Below are positions 26,396 through 33,941 of a stretch of DNA of 43,697 nt, piece by piece. Positions within the stretch are counted from its first letter, which is position 1. Each line of letters opens with the position of its first letter. Below the pieces are notes generated by a model that ran no database searches, was not told the origin of the DNA, and saw nothing but the letters and a program-made list of their open reading frames with translations. Origin of the DNA: CAZDXJ01 sp964509475 (GTDB lineage: Bacteria > Pseudomonadota > Gammaproteobacteria > Methylococcales > Methylomonadaceae); the NCBI GenBank assembly GCA_964509475.1, contig CAZDXJ010000013.1:1-43697 (forward strand), written 5' to 3'. The position numbers were made by a program, and so were the translations under genes.

Positions 26396-26655
26396 GTATC
26401 CTGGAAGAGCCTGACCTGCAAAACCACACAGTACACCCTCAACCCATGAGATGGGTTGACCGGCTATTGTCTATTGTCAGGACGGAACCACACATCAACA
26501 ATGTCCTCGCTGAGAACGCCATACGGCTACCTGCCTTCGCTATGTGTTACAGTATATCGGTAATGCCAATACGGTTAAGGACATTGAAGTCTTATTACTT
26601 TGGAACACGCCCCCATTGCTTGCCAGGTTAAATATTCGATTGGATTACCATTGAC
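26396..26655 (+). pseudogene. Decayed IS66-family transposase C-terminal remnant
   Basis: Pieces of the IS66 TnpC C-terminus can be read in shifting frames. They are SLTCKTTQYTLNP, then after a stop DGLTGYC, then HINNVLAENAIR in another frame (compare the family's DNN-xxENAIRPF), then PYGYL and LRYVLQYIGNANTVKDIEVLLLWNTP. Stops, at least two frameshifts and an internal deletion between ENA and PYGYL make it non-functional. No intact inverted repeats or tnpA/tnpB partner were seen nearby. It marks past IS insertion downstream of rpoH. Confidence 0.75.
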
Positions 26656-26763
26656 AGCCGATTAAAATTCCGGGTTTAAATGGCTCATATTGGGCATAAA
26701 TGCTTCGATAAATGAAGCAAAGCCATCACGTTTTTGAATAAATTGCGTTGTACCGCATAGCAA

Positions 26764-26894
26764 TTACTAATCACCCTCGCCTGCGTGTCGTTCTGCATAA
26801 ACTTAGGATGTTATGCAGAACGACATGGATGTATTCACGTGCCCTGATAAATCAATAACCTACGCTGGCTACAACACAACCGGGTGAGTAGTTA
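26764..26894. repeat. Palindromic MITE-like element, copy 2 (partly deleted)
   Basis: The ends TTACTAATCACCC (26764-26776) and GGGTGAGTAGTTA (26882-26894) are inverted copies at 11 of 13 positions. Inside lies a perfect 15-base stem TGTCGTTCTGCATAA / TTATGCAGAACGACA with a 10-base loop (26786-26825). The right half matches the 5.66-5.74 kb element in inverted orientation over about 75 bases, while the left half seems shortened. It directly abuts the next repeat at 26896. Confidence 0.72.
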
Positions 26895-26895
26895 C

Positions 26896-26992
26896 AATCA
26901 ATCAATTGTAAACCCAGCGTGTCCAAACAGCTATTTTATATGGGTTAAGGCCTTGATTTTCAATAAAATAATCCAGCTCTTAATTCGTATTT
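26896..26992. repeat. Dispersed repeat, truncated copy A
   Basis: These 97 bases match 30217-30314 in the same orientation with six substitutions and one single-base indel. Unlike the other copy it lacks the left terminal inverted repeat GAATTAAGAGCT, since the palindromic element ending at 26894 replaces that end. It lies between rpoH and the ABC transporter island. Confidence 0.85.
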
Positions 26993-27079
26993 AAATCATC
27001 CGTACCATCGTTTAAATCTCAAAAAGTTGCTACTTTACATGATTCCAGACTATTTTTTAAATTGTGTGAGAGCACCCCC

Positions 27080-27177
27080 CTGGTACAGCACCATTTTTGT
27101 TATGACGGGTAACGTTACAATATTTCATTGGCTTATAAGTTATCCGGTTCGGCAATGAAAAATGGATGCTGCACTAG
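27080..27177. repeat. Inverted-repeat element of ~98 bases
   Basis: CTGGTACAGCACCATTTTT (27080-27098) and an inverted near-copy (27158-27177) differ at two positions and by one inserted base. The 59 bases between them carry no gene. This looks like another short non-autonomous element or a large stem-loop just downstream of the small repeat-protein gene. The rest of the 26183-27207 gap holds only the IS66 remnant and the other repeats. Confidence 0.55.
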
Positions 27178-27207
27178 TTTTTAGCGGGGCTGAGCTGTTC
27201 AAATCAT

Positions 27208-27519
27208 CTATGGATAAATCACTTTGGGCTGGAAATAGGCCGCTGGATAGTTGGGGTCAAAAGCTGCTTCCTGTTTCACTTTTGCTATTTTCCCGCCTTC
27301 GGGATAGATGACTTTAGGCTGGAAATAAGCCGCTGGATATTTGGCATCGGCCATAACCTGTGGATGAGCGTGTGTTGTGCTGCTGGTAACGGATTCGTCC
27401 TGATAAATGACTTTTGGTTGAAAGTTGGCTGCGGGATACAAATCATCTCCAGCGTTGGCAACGGCTGAAGCCAGTGCCATTACAGAAACGGCCAAACCTG
27501 AAATCATTGTTTTTTTCAT
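27208..27519 (-). CDS. Exported 103-residue protein with three YPAAxFQPKVIY repeats
   Basis: I do not recognise a characterised family. A signal peptide is clear (MKKTMISGLAVSVMALASAV, then ANA before the cleavage site), so the mature ~80-residue protein is periplasmic or secreted. It contains three almost identical 12-residue repeats: YPAANFQPKVIY (28-39), YPAAYFQPKVIY (61-72) and YPAAYFQPKVIY (91-102). The linkers are of 21 and 18 variable residues. There are no cysteines and two histidines in the first linker. The ATG at 27517-27519 has an excellent ribosome site (GGAGG); an upstream start at 27570 would spoil the signal peptide. It lies 132 bases downstream of the ABC transporter on the same strand, which suggests a shared role. 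Confidence 0.85.
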   Translation of the reverse strand: MKKTMISGLAVSVMALASAVANAGDDLYPAANFQPKVIYQDESVTSSTTHAHPQVMADAKYPAAYFQPKVIYPEGGKIAKVKQEAAFDPNYPAAYFQPKVIYP

Positions 27520-27651
27520 GTAATCTAACCTCCGGGTGTTTGCGGTATATGTTGTGTGTGAGTGAAGCACATATTTTATCCAGGATAAATTGGAAAAATA
27601 TCCAGTATTCTGTCATATTACCGTCCGTAAATACAGTATCAGCGGCTGATA

Positions 27652-28389
27652 TCATAACAAGGCCTTGATTTTTGGGTAATGATTTATCAGATCCTGCCTG
27701 AATGATTCAATCAATGTGTCATTGCCGCGTTGTTCCCGGCCAATAGCAACCTGAATTTCGCTGATAATGCGCATGGGTGGCTTCGACAAAAATACCAATC
27801 GATCCGCCAGGGCGATGGCTTCACGTAAATCATGGGTAACAAATAATACGGTGTGTAGGCGCTGTTGCCAGAGTTTGATAAGCAAACTGCGAACCTGGCG
27901 GGCGGTTGGCGGGTCCAGCGATACGAAAGGCTCATCCATCAGCAGGATATCCGGGTTTATCGCAAATGCACGGATAATGGCTGCCCGGCGGCTCATGCCT
28001 AAAGAAAGACGCTCGGGATAGGTGTCTGCCGCTTCGGTTAAATCCATTGCTGCCAACAGCTCGTCAATGATGTCGCTGGATTGTTCATTGCGCAACACCA
28101 ACTCGATATTTTCCTTTACCGTTCGCCAGGGTAAAAGTCTTGGGTTCTGAAAAACATAAGCAATATTTGGGGTTATGCTTCGTTCACCTAACAGGATATT
28201 TCCCTGGAAATCGTTATCCAGTCCGGCAATCATGTTAAGCAGCGTGGTTTTACCGCAACCCGAGGGGCCGACCAGACAAACAAATTCGCCACGGTTTAAA
28301 GTTAATTCAAAGTCACTGATAAGCGGGCAAGATCGATGGGTTAGCGGCCAAAAGGTTTTGTTTTCGATATGTATTTGCATTTCAGTCAT
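27652..28389 (-). CDS. ABC transporter ATP-binding protein (nitrate/sulfonate/taurine class)
   Basis: The ATPase of an importer resembles SsuB/TauB. Visible are Walker A LVGPSGCGKTTLLNM, the Q-loop in IAYVFQNPRLLPWRTVKENI, a signature LSLGMSRRAAIIRAFA (slightly degenerate LSLGM instead of LSGGM), Walker B ILLMDEPFVSLDPPTARQ and the H-loop FVTHD. The ATG at 28387-28389 overlaps the permease stop; a GTG at 28398 and an ATG at 28380 are alternatives. A 15-base inverted repeat (TATCAGC-G-GCTGATA, 27637-27651) lies just past its stop. Confidence 0.93.
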   Translation of the reverse strand: MTEMQIHIENKTFWPLTHRSCPLISDFELTLNRGEFVCLVGPSGCGKTTLLNMIAGLDNDFQGNILLGERSITPNIAYVFQNPRLLPWRTVKENIELVLRNEQSSDIIDELLAAMDLTEAADTYPERLSLGMSRRAAIIRAFAINPDILLMDEPFVSLDPPTARQVRSLLIKLWQQRLHTVLFVTHDLREAIALADRLVFLSKPPMRIISEIQVAIGREQRGNDTLIESFRQDLINHYPKIKALL

Positions 28390-29147
28390 CGACGCCACCG
28401 CCCGGCCTTTTTATCCATAGGTTTCAGAATCAGTAACTCCAGAAGCTGAATGACGCTTACAAAAGCGATTGTATAAGCCAGTATGCCGGCAACATCGAAT
28501 AACTGGAAAAACAGGTGCAATTGATAACCCATACCGTTACTGCGGCCTAATAATTCAACAACCAAAATGATTTTCCAAATCAAGGCCAGCCCGGATCGGG
28601 TAGCGCTCATAACAAAGGGATGTAATTGTGGCCATATAACATGGATCAGGGTTTTGCGTCTGCCAAAACGGTAACATTGCGCCATGTCCAGTAAATCCTG
28701 ATCCAGTGCCCGCGTGCCTTCGCGCATAATGACGATGACATTGGGCAGTTTGTTGATAACAACCGCCAGAATAGCCGCCGACTCAACCAGGCCAAACCAG
28801 ACATAACAAAGAATAATAGTTACCAACGCGGGGATGTTGAGAAAAATAACCAGCCAATTATCAAAAAAAGCGTCCAGCTTTTTATGCCGGCCCAGGAGTA
28901 TGCCAATGCCGCAGCCCAATAGCATGGCAAGGCTGAAACTGGTAACCAAGCGGAGCAAGGTGATGCCGAGATGATAGGGTAATTGCCCGGATTGAATTTC
29001 TTGCCAGAGTACGATGGCAACCTGTAACGGTGGCGGCAGAGCCTTGCTGTCGAAATAGAGGGCGGCAAGTTGCCAAAGCGCCAGAAAAACCAGAAAAGAA
29101 CCTATCGTAAGAACAAACGAACGATCGACCGGGGTCTGAGTCTGCAT
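28386..29147 (-). CDS. ABC transporter permease (SsuC/TauC-like)
   Basis: The integral membrane subunit of the importer has six predicted helices in ~253 residues. It carries the binding-protein-dependent permease region, including PNVIVIMREGTRALDQDLLDMAQCYRFGRRKTLIHVIWPQL, the EAA loop that docks on the ATPase. The ATG at 29145-29147 was chosen; a TTG at 29171 next to the upstream stop is possible. It lies between the binding protein and the ATPase in a tight three-gene operon. Confidence 0.92.
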   Translation of the reverse strand: MQTQTPVDRSFVLTIGSFLVFLALWQLAALYFDSKALPPPLQVAIVLWQEIQSGQLPYHLGITLLRLVTSFSLAMLLGCGIGILLGRHKKLDAFFDNWLVIFLNIPALVTIILCYVWFGLVESAAILAVVINKLPNVIVIMREGTRALDQDLLDMAQCYRFGRRKTLIHVIWPQLHPFVMSATRSGLALIWKIILVVELLGRSNGMGYQLHLFFQLFDVAGILAYTIAFVSVIQLLELLILKPMDKKAGRWRR

Positions 29148-29171
29148 GTTGCCAGATCGGGTTTTGAACAA

Positions 29172-30158
29172 TTATTCCAATATCCAGAATGTGCCAGGGC
29201 TTATGTTTTCCGCTTTGCCGGTCAGACGCTGCCGGCTGAATTGCCGGAGTAATTGGTAAATTTGTTCAGCCGCTTGCCGTTGCGCGTTTTCCCAGTGCAT
29301 AATTCGGCCCCGGCAATAACCTTGGCGCAAACGTTGCCGAATTTCGTCCTGCGCGGTTTGCAACAATGGATAGATGGCTTGCCAGGCTTGATCCGAACGG
29401 CATAGTTCATTGCCTGCCGCATTGATTGCCTGAAAAAAACGCCGGATGATTTTTCTGTGTTTTTTGGCCCAGGCGCGATGAAATACATAACCCAGCATGG
29501 GGGTTTGAGTCTGGATGCCCAGAGCGTGCTGGATTTCTTGGCCATCAAGGATTTGACGGTAGCCCTGCGCCTGCAAACGGGCCGCATAGTGCCAGTAAGT
29601 CAGAATGGCATCAACGCGGTTTTGCAACAGCTGCTGATTGAGCAAGGGCGGGGCGGCGTACACTTTTTGAACCTGTTTGTCCAGGTCAATGTTACATTGC
29701 CGGCCTAATGCCTGTAACAACAGCCAGTTTTTATCCAGTTCGCCGCCGGCGATGCCCAGACGAACCTGTTTGAGATCGGTGATGGAATGAATCGGACTGT
29801 CAGCCGGAACCAGCAAGGCGCCCGAGGTATTGGAATAGGGATAAAAGCTGAAATCAAAACCGGCGGCACGTTGTTTGGAAACCCAGACCCAATCGGCCAC
29901 AATCATATCGACAGCGCCGGCCTGCAAGGCAATTTTTCCGGCTTGTGGATTGGCCAGGGTCTGAATGTGCAACTGAAAGGATTCCGTTTTGAGCAAATCC
30001 GAGTTTTTCAGGCTCGTCAAAACCCAATGGACGCTACCAAAAGCCAAAACACCCAGCCGGAGTATTGTTTTTTCTGCATGGGCATTCATGCAAAAACACA
30101 ACAGAAAAAGAAACAGCAGGCCATACCTGCTGGAAACAACGCTTGTGTTGTGAATCAT
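29172..30158 (-). CDS. ABC transporter periplasmic substrate-binding protein (NMT1/TauA-like)
   Basis: This ~328-residue exported protein has a signal peptide ending at MNAHAEK and the class features of NitT/TauT binding proteins: LRLGVLAFGSVHWVL, ALQAGAVDMIVADWVWVSKQRAAG, SALLVPADSP-like GALLVPADSPIHSITDLKQVRLGIAGG and VDAILTYWHYAARLQAQGYR. The ATG at 30156-30158 was preferred to a TTG two codons earlier. It heads the operon directly below an intact MITE-like element. The substrate cannot be told from sequence; relatives bind nitrate, taurine, alkanesulfonates or thiamine precursors. Confidence 0.88.
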   Translation of the reverse strand: MIHNTSVVSSRYGLLFLFLLCFCMNAHAEKTILRLGVLAFGSVHWVLTSLKNSDLLKTESFQLHIQTLANPQAGKIALQAGAVDMIVADWVWVSKQRAAGFDFSFYPYSNTSGALLVPADSPIHSITDLKQVRLGIAGGELDKNWLLLQALGRQCNIDLDKQVQKVYAAPPLLNQQLLQNRVDAILTYWHYAARLQAQGYRQILDGQEIQHALGIQTQTPMLGYVFHRAWAKKHRKIIRRFFQAINAAGNELCRSDQAWQAIYPLLQTAQDEIRQRLRQGYCRGRIMHWENAQRQAAEQIYQLLRQFSRQRLTGKAENISPGTFWILE

Positions 30159-30174
30159 TTTCAAGCCTTTGCTT

Positions 30175-30314
30175 AAATGTGAATTAAGAGCTAAAAAATA
30201 GAAGTCTTGCTTATAAAATCAATCGATTATAAACCCGGCGTGTCCAAACAGCTCTTTTATTATGGGTTAAGGGCTTGATTTTCAATAAAAGAATCCAGCT
30301 CTTAATTCGTATTT
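30175..30314. repeat. Intact MITE-like element, copy B, with terminal inverted repeats
   Basis: The ends AAATgtGAATTAAGAGCT (30175-30192) and AGCTCTTAATTCgtATTT (30297-30314) are 18-base inverted repeats that differ only at the two lower-case positions. The right two thirds equal copy A at 26896-26992. There is no coding capacity. It lies only 17 bases upstream of the binding-protein gene, so it probably contributes to or separates that promoter. Copies A and B flank the island as direct repeats. Confidence 0.82.
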
Positions 30315-30415
30315 CAGGGCGGAAAAATGTTCATTTTAACATTTGCTTACAAAATGGGAACATCAGTTTGGATACAATGGGTCTCCATGCCAACCCGATT
30401 GAGTCAAGCGCAGCG

Positions 30416-30447
30416 TAACCCAACACATGCTACAGAATGTTGGGTTA
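30416..30447. repeat. REP-like hairpin / possible aminotransferase terminator
   Basis: A perfect 10-base stem TAACCCAACA / TGTTGGGTTA with a 12-base loop sits inside a GCGCAGCG...CGCCTAACCTACC context. Similar AACCCAACA hairpins are dispersed in many gammaproteobacterial and methylotroph genomes. It lies ~50 bases past the aminotransferase stop on the minus strand and may stop or stabilise that mRNA, though no T tract follows. The rest of 30315-30498 holds no gene. Confidence 0.65.
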
Positions 30448-30498
30448 TGGCTATCGCCTAACCTACCAGGCTCATTTTGCCGCAGTTTGGAGCAGGTT

Positions 30499-31683
30499 TC
30501 AGAAAATCGCTTGTCCGATCCGGGCCAATGCGTTTTGCAGGTTCTCCATGCTGGTAGCGATTGAGATACGGATATGCCCCGGACAGCCAAATGCGGAACC
30601 TGGAACCACGGCGACACCGGCTTTTTGGATCAGGAACTCGGCAAATTCCACATCGTTGTTTATATCGGCCAGTCGCTCAATCACGCTTTGCACATTGGGA
30701 AAAACATAAAATGTACCATCCGTGCTCAAACAATCGATGCCGTTTATGCCGCCCAATGTAGCAACGACATAATCGTGGCGTTTTTTAAATTCGACCAACA
30801 TTTTTTCAATACAGGATTGATCGCCGCTCAAAGCAGCCTGGGCGGCAACCTGGGCAATTGAAGTCGGGTTGGATGTGCTTTGCGATTGTATTTTGCGCAT
30901 CGCGGCAATGATGGGCGCCGGGCCTGCCGCGTAACCGATCCGCCAACCGGTCATGGCATAGGCCTTGGATACGCCATTCAGTACCAGGGTACGTTCATAT
31001 AAATCGGGATTGGCATTGAGAATATTGATAAAACTGCCTTTGTGCCAGACGATGTGTTCATACATATCATCGGTGGCGATAACAATATCGGGATAATCCC
31101 TTAATACCGCACCCAGGGCTTGTAATTCGGCCTGTGAATAGGCCAGTCCGGTAGGGTTGGAAGGGCTGTTAATGACAAACAAACGGGTTTTGTCGGTGAT
31201 CGCGCTGTCTAATTGTTCCGGAGTGATTTTAAAATGCTGTTGTTGGGTGGTTTCGACAATAACCGGTTTGCCACTGGCCAACAGCACCATGTCCGGGTAA
31301 GAAACCCAATAAGGTGCCGGAATAATGACTTCATCGCCCGGATTGATGAGGGCCTGGGCCAGGTTGAAAAAACTTTGCTTGCCACCGCAGGAAACCAGAA
31401 TCTGGTTCATTTGATAATCAAAACCGTTATCGTTTTTGAACTTATCGATGACCGCCTGTTTCAAACCTGGAGTACCATCCACGGCGGTATATTTGGTAAA
31501 ACCGTCAGCCAGCGCCTGGACTGCGGCAGCTTTGACAGGTTCCGGGGTATCGAAATCCGGTTCGCCAGCGCCGAGGCCGATAATATCCTCACCCGCTGCT
31601 CTCAATTCAGCGGCGCGTGCAGTGATAGCCAGGGTTGGCGAAGGTTTGACAGCGTTTACTCGATCGGAAAGTTTGATGCTCAT
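30499..31683 (-). CDS. Class I aspartate aminotransferase (PLP-dependent)
   Basis: This 394-residue enzyme transfers amino groups between aspartate and 2-oxoglutarate; related members also use aromatic amino acids or prephenate. Evidence is the class I (subgroup Ib) pattern: MSIKLSDRVNAVKPSPTL, GLGAGEPDFDTPEPVK, YWVSYPDMV, NSPSNPTGLAYS and the PLP lysine in LNGVSKAYAMTGWRIGYAAGP. GSAFGCPGHIRISIATS closes the active site. It starts at the ATG 31681-31683 and is divergent from uvrB. The leader carries a perfect 18-base palindrome. Confidence 0.94.
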   Translation of the reverse strand: MSIKLSDRVNAVKPSPTLAITARAAELRAAGEDIIGLGAGEPDFDTPEPVKAAAVQALADGFTKYTAVDGTPGLKQAVIDKFKNDNGFDYQMNQILVSCGGKQSFFNLAQALINPGDEVIIPAPYWVSYPDMVLLASGKPVIVETTQQQHFKITPEQLDSAITDKTRLFVINSPSNPTGLAYSQAELQALGAVLRDYPDIVIATDDMYEHIVWHKGSFINILNANPDLYERTLVLNGVSKAYAMTGWRIGYAAGPAPIIAAMRKIQSQSTSNPTSIAQVAAQAALSGDQSCIEKMLVEFKKRHDYVVATLGGINGIDCLSTDGTFYVFPNVQSVIERLADINNDVEFAEFLIQKAGVAVVPGSAFGCPGHIRISIATSMENLQNALARIGQAIF

Positions 31684-31717
31684 GATGCCTCGTTGATTTG
31701 TCTATTGCGCTCGATAC

Positions 31718-31773
31718 ACTTTTACTCGTAAAAGTAATATCCTGTTAGCGGGGCATTATACTCCATGTATAAT
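31718..31773. promoter_or_regulatory. Two palindromes in the aminotransferase-uvrB divergent spacer
   Basis: ACTTTTAC-TC-GTAAAAGT (31718-31735) is a perfect 18-base palindrome about 35 bases upstream of the aminotransferase start. ATTATAC-TCCAT-GTATAAT (31755-31773) is a perfect 19-base inverted repeat that presents a TATAAT -10 hexamer to each strand, so it may hold both divergent promoters. The first may be an operator or a leader hairpin. No LexA box for uvrB was found. Confidence 0.6.
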
Positions 31774-31908
31774 CACAAACTAAAATGATAGTCCGCGCAA
31801 AAACGATTCATTCGAGCGGATGAACGGAAAAGGAAACATCCACCCCGGTTGATAGCAGATTTTGGTTCGTTCCGGGACAGTTTTTGTGAGAACCGGTTCA
31901 GTTAATTT

Positions 31909-33909
31909 ATGTCGATAAACAGACCTTTTAAAATCCAAAGCCGTTTTCAACCGGCTGGCGATCAGCCGGCTGCCATTGATCGTCTGGTTGAAGGTTTAAA
32001 GGACGGAGAAGTACATCAGACCTTGCTGGGTGTAACCGGTTCGGGCAAAACCTTCACGATGGCCAATGTCATTTGCCGGAGCCAGCGTCCGACGATGATT
32101 CTGGCCCCGAACAAGACCCTGGCTGCACAACTTTATGGAGAAATGAAAGAATTTTTTCCGGAAAACAGCGTCGAATATTTTGTTTCCTATTACGATTATT
32201 ATCAGCCAGAGGCCTATGTTCCGGCATCCGGTACTTTTATCGAAAAAGACGCTTCCCTGAATGAACATATTGAACAAATGCGTTTGTCGGCAACCAAGGC
32301 TTTGATCGAGCGTAAGGATACCGTAGTTGTCGCAACGGTTTCAGCGATTTATGGTTTGGGGGAGCCGGAATCTTATTTCAAAATGGTGCTGCATCTGGTA
32401 CGTGGTGACTTGATCAGTCAACGCCAGATTATCCGGCGTCTGGCGGAAATGCAATACACCCGCAACGATACCGAACTGCGCAGGGCAAGCTACCGGGTGC
32501 GGGGGGAAGTGATCGATGTTTTCCCGGCGGAATCCGACAAAGAAGCGTTACGCATCGAATTGTTCGATGATGAAGTGGAACGGCTGTCGTTATTTGATCC
32601 ACTGACAGGAGAGATCATCAGCCGTATTGCCCGCTACACGATTTATCCGAAAAGTCATTATGTAACCCCCCGGGAAACCTTGTTGAATGCTGTTGAAAAT
32701 ATCAAACTGGAACTGGCGGAGCGTTTGCAACAACTGCGTTCGGTGAACAAGCGGGTTGAAGCACAACGTCTGGAACAACGCACCTTGTTCGATATTGAAA
32801 TGATTTTGGAAGTGGGCTATTGTTCCGGCATTGAAAATTATTCACGTTACCTGTCCGGGCGCAATGCCGGTGAATCACCGCCGACCATGTTCGATTATTT
32901 GCCGGATAATGCCCTGGTAATCATCGATGAAAGCCATGTTACAATACCGCAGATAGGCGCTATGTACCGTGGTGATCGATCCCGCAAGGAAACCCTGGTT
33001 GAATACGGTTTTCGTTTGCCATCGGCATTGGATAACCGGCCCTTGCGTTTTGAGGAATTCGAGGCCCGCTCGCCCCAACGCATTTATGTTTCGGCAACGC
33101 CCGGCCCTTATGAAAAAGAGCACTCCGGCGTGTTTGTCGAGCAAGTGGTGCGTCCCACCGGCTTGCTGGACCCGGAAGTGGAAGTACGGCCGGCGCTCAC
33201 CCAGGTCGATGATTTATTGTCGGAAATTCACAAGCGCACCGAAGTGGGCGAGCGGGTTCTGGTGACCACGCTGACCAAGCGCATGTCCGAGGATTTGACC
33301 GATTATTTGATGGAACACGGTGTTAAGGTGCGTTATCTGCATTCGGATATCGATACCGTGGAACGGGTTGAAACTATCCGTGACTTGCGCCTGGGCCAGT
33401 TTGATGTATTGGTGGGTATCAACCTGTTGCGCGAAGGCTTGGATATTCCGGAAGTGTCTCTGGTGGCGATACTCGATGCCGATAAGGAAGGTTTTTTGCG
33501 ATCCGTGGTTTCGCTGATTCAAACCATTGGCCGGGCGGCACGCAACGCGCACGGCAAGGCCATTCTCTATGGTGACCGGATAACCCGATCGATGCGCCAA
33601 GCGATTGATGAAACCGAGCGCCGGCGCAGCAAACAGAAAAGCTATAATCAACAACATGGCATTCAACCCCAAACCATTTACAAATCGGTCACCGATATTC
33701 TGGAAATCGCTATTCCCGGTACCGGGGCGGGACAAGCAAAAGCCGCTGAACCCAAAGCCGCTTATACAAAACAATCTCCAGCCGAAGTCGCCAAGCAAAT
33801 TAAACGCCTGGAAGAACAAATGTATCGCCATGCCCGGGATTTGGAATTCGAGCAGGCAGCGAAAATTCGTGATGAGATTAAAACTTTGCAGGCCGGGTTG
33901 ATGGTTTGA
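31909..33909 (+). CDS. uvrB: Excinuclease ABC subunit B
   Basis: UvrB is the damage-verifying helicase-like subunit of nucleotide excision repair. In 666 residues it shows Walker A LLGVTGSGKTFTMANV, the beta-hairpin YYDYYQPEAYVPASGTFIEKD, the DESHVTIPQ motif, helicase motif VI (QTIGRAARNAHGKAILYGD) and the C-terminal UvrC-binding UVR motif (KRLEEQMYRHARDLEFEQAAKIRDEI). The ATG at 31909 starts with the normal sequence (PFKIQSRFQPAGDQPAAI). Confidence 0.98.
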   Translation: MSINRPFKIQSRFQPAGDQPAAIDRLVEGLKDGEVHQTLLGVTGSGKTFTMANVICRSQRPTMILAPNKTLAAQLYGEMKEFFPENSVEYFVSYYDYYQPEAYVPASGTFIEKDASLNEHIEQMRLSATKALIERKDTVVVATVSAIYGLGEPESYFKMVLHLVRGDLISQRQIIRRLAEMQYTRNDTELRRASYRVRGEVIDVFPAESDKEALRIELFDDEVERLSLFDPLTGEIISRIARYTIYPKSHYVTPRETLLNAVENIKLELAERLQQLRSVNKRVEAQRLEQRTLFDIEMILEVGYCSGIENYSRYLSGRNAGESPPTMFDYLPDNALVIIDESHVTIPQIGAMYRGDRSRKETLVEYGFRLPSALDNRPLRFEEFEARSPQRIYVSATPGPYEKEHSGVFVEQVVRPTGLLDPEVEVRPALTQVDDLLSEIHKRTEVGERVLVTTLTKRMSEDLTDYLMEHGVKVRYLHSDIDTVERVETIRDLRLGQFDVLVGINLLREGLDIPEVSLVAILDADKEGFLRSVVSLIQTIGRAARNAHGKAILYGDRITRSMRQAIDETERRRSKQKSYNQQHGIQPQTIYKSVTDILEIAIPGTGAGQAKAAEPKAAYTKQSPAEVAKQIKRLEEQMYRHARDLEFEQAAKIRDEIKTLQAGLMV

Positions 33910-33941
33910 TGATAGGCTTGACTATGTGTCGGTTGAGGTCG

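Noticed and set aside
26254..26631. Short reading frames of 61-62 residues after rpoH
   Set aside because: They overlap the decayed IS66 remnant in the wrong frames and have no coding signal of their own.
27637..27651. TATCAGC-G-GCTGATA as terminator of the ABC operon
   Set aside because: The loop is too small and no T tract follows in the minus direction; it is mentioned only as an inverted repeat.
31774..31908. LexA/SOS box before uvrB
   Set aside because: No CTGT-N8-ACAG match was found; isolated ACAG near 31877 has no partner at the right distance.
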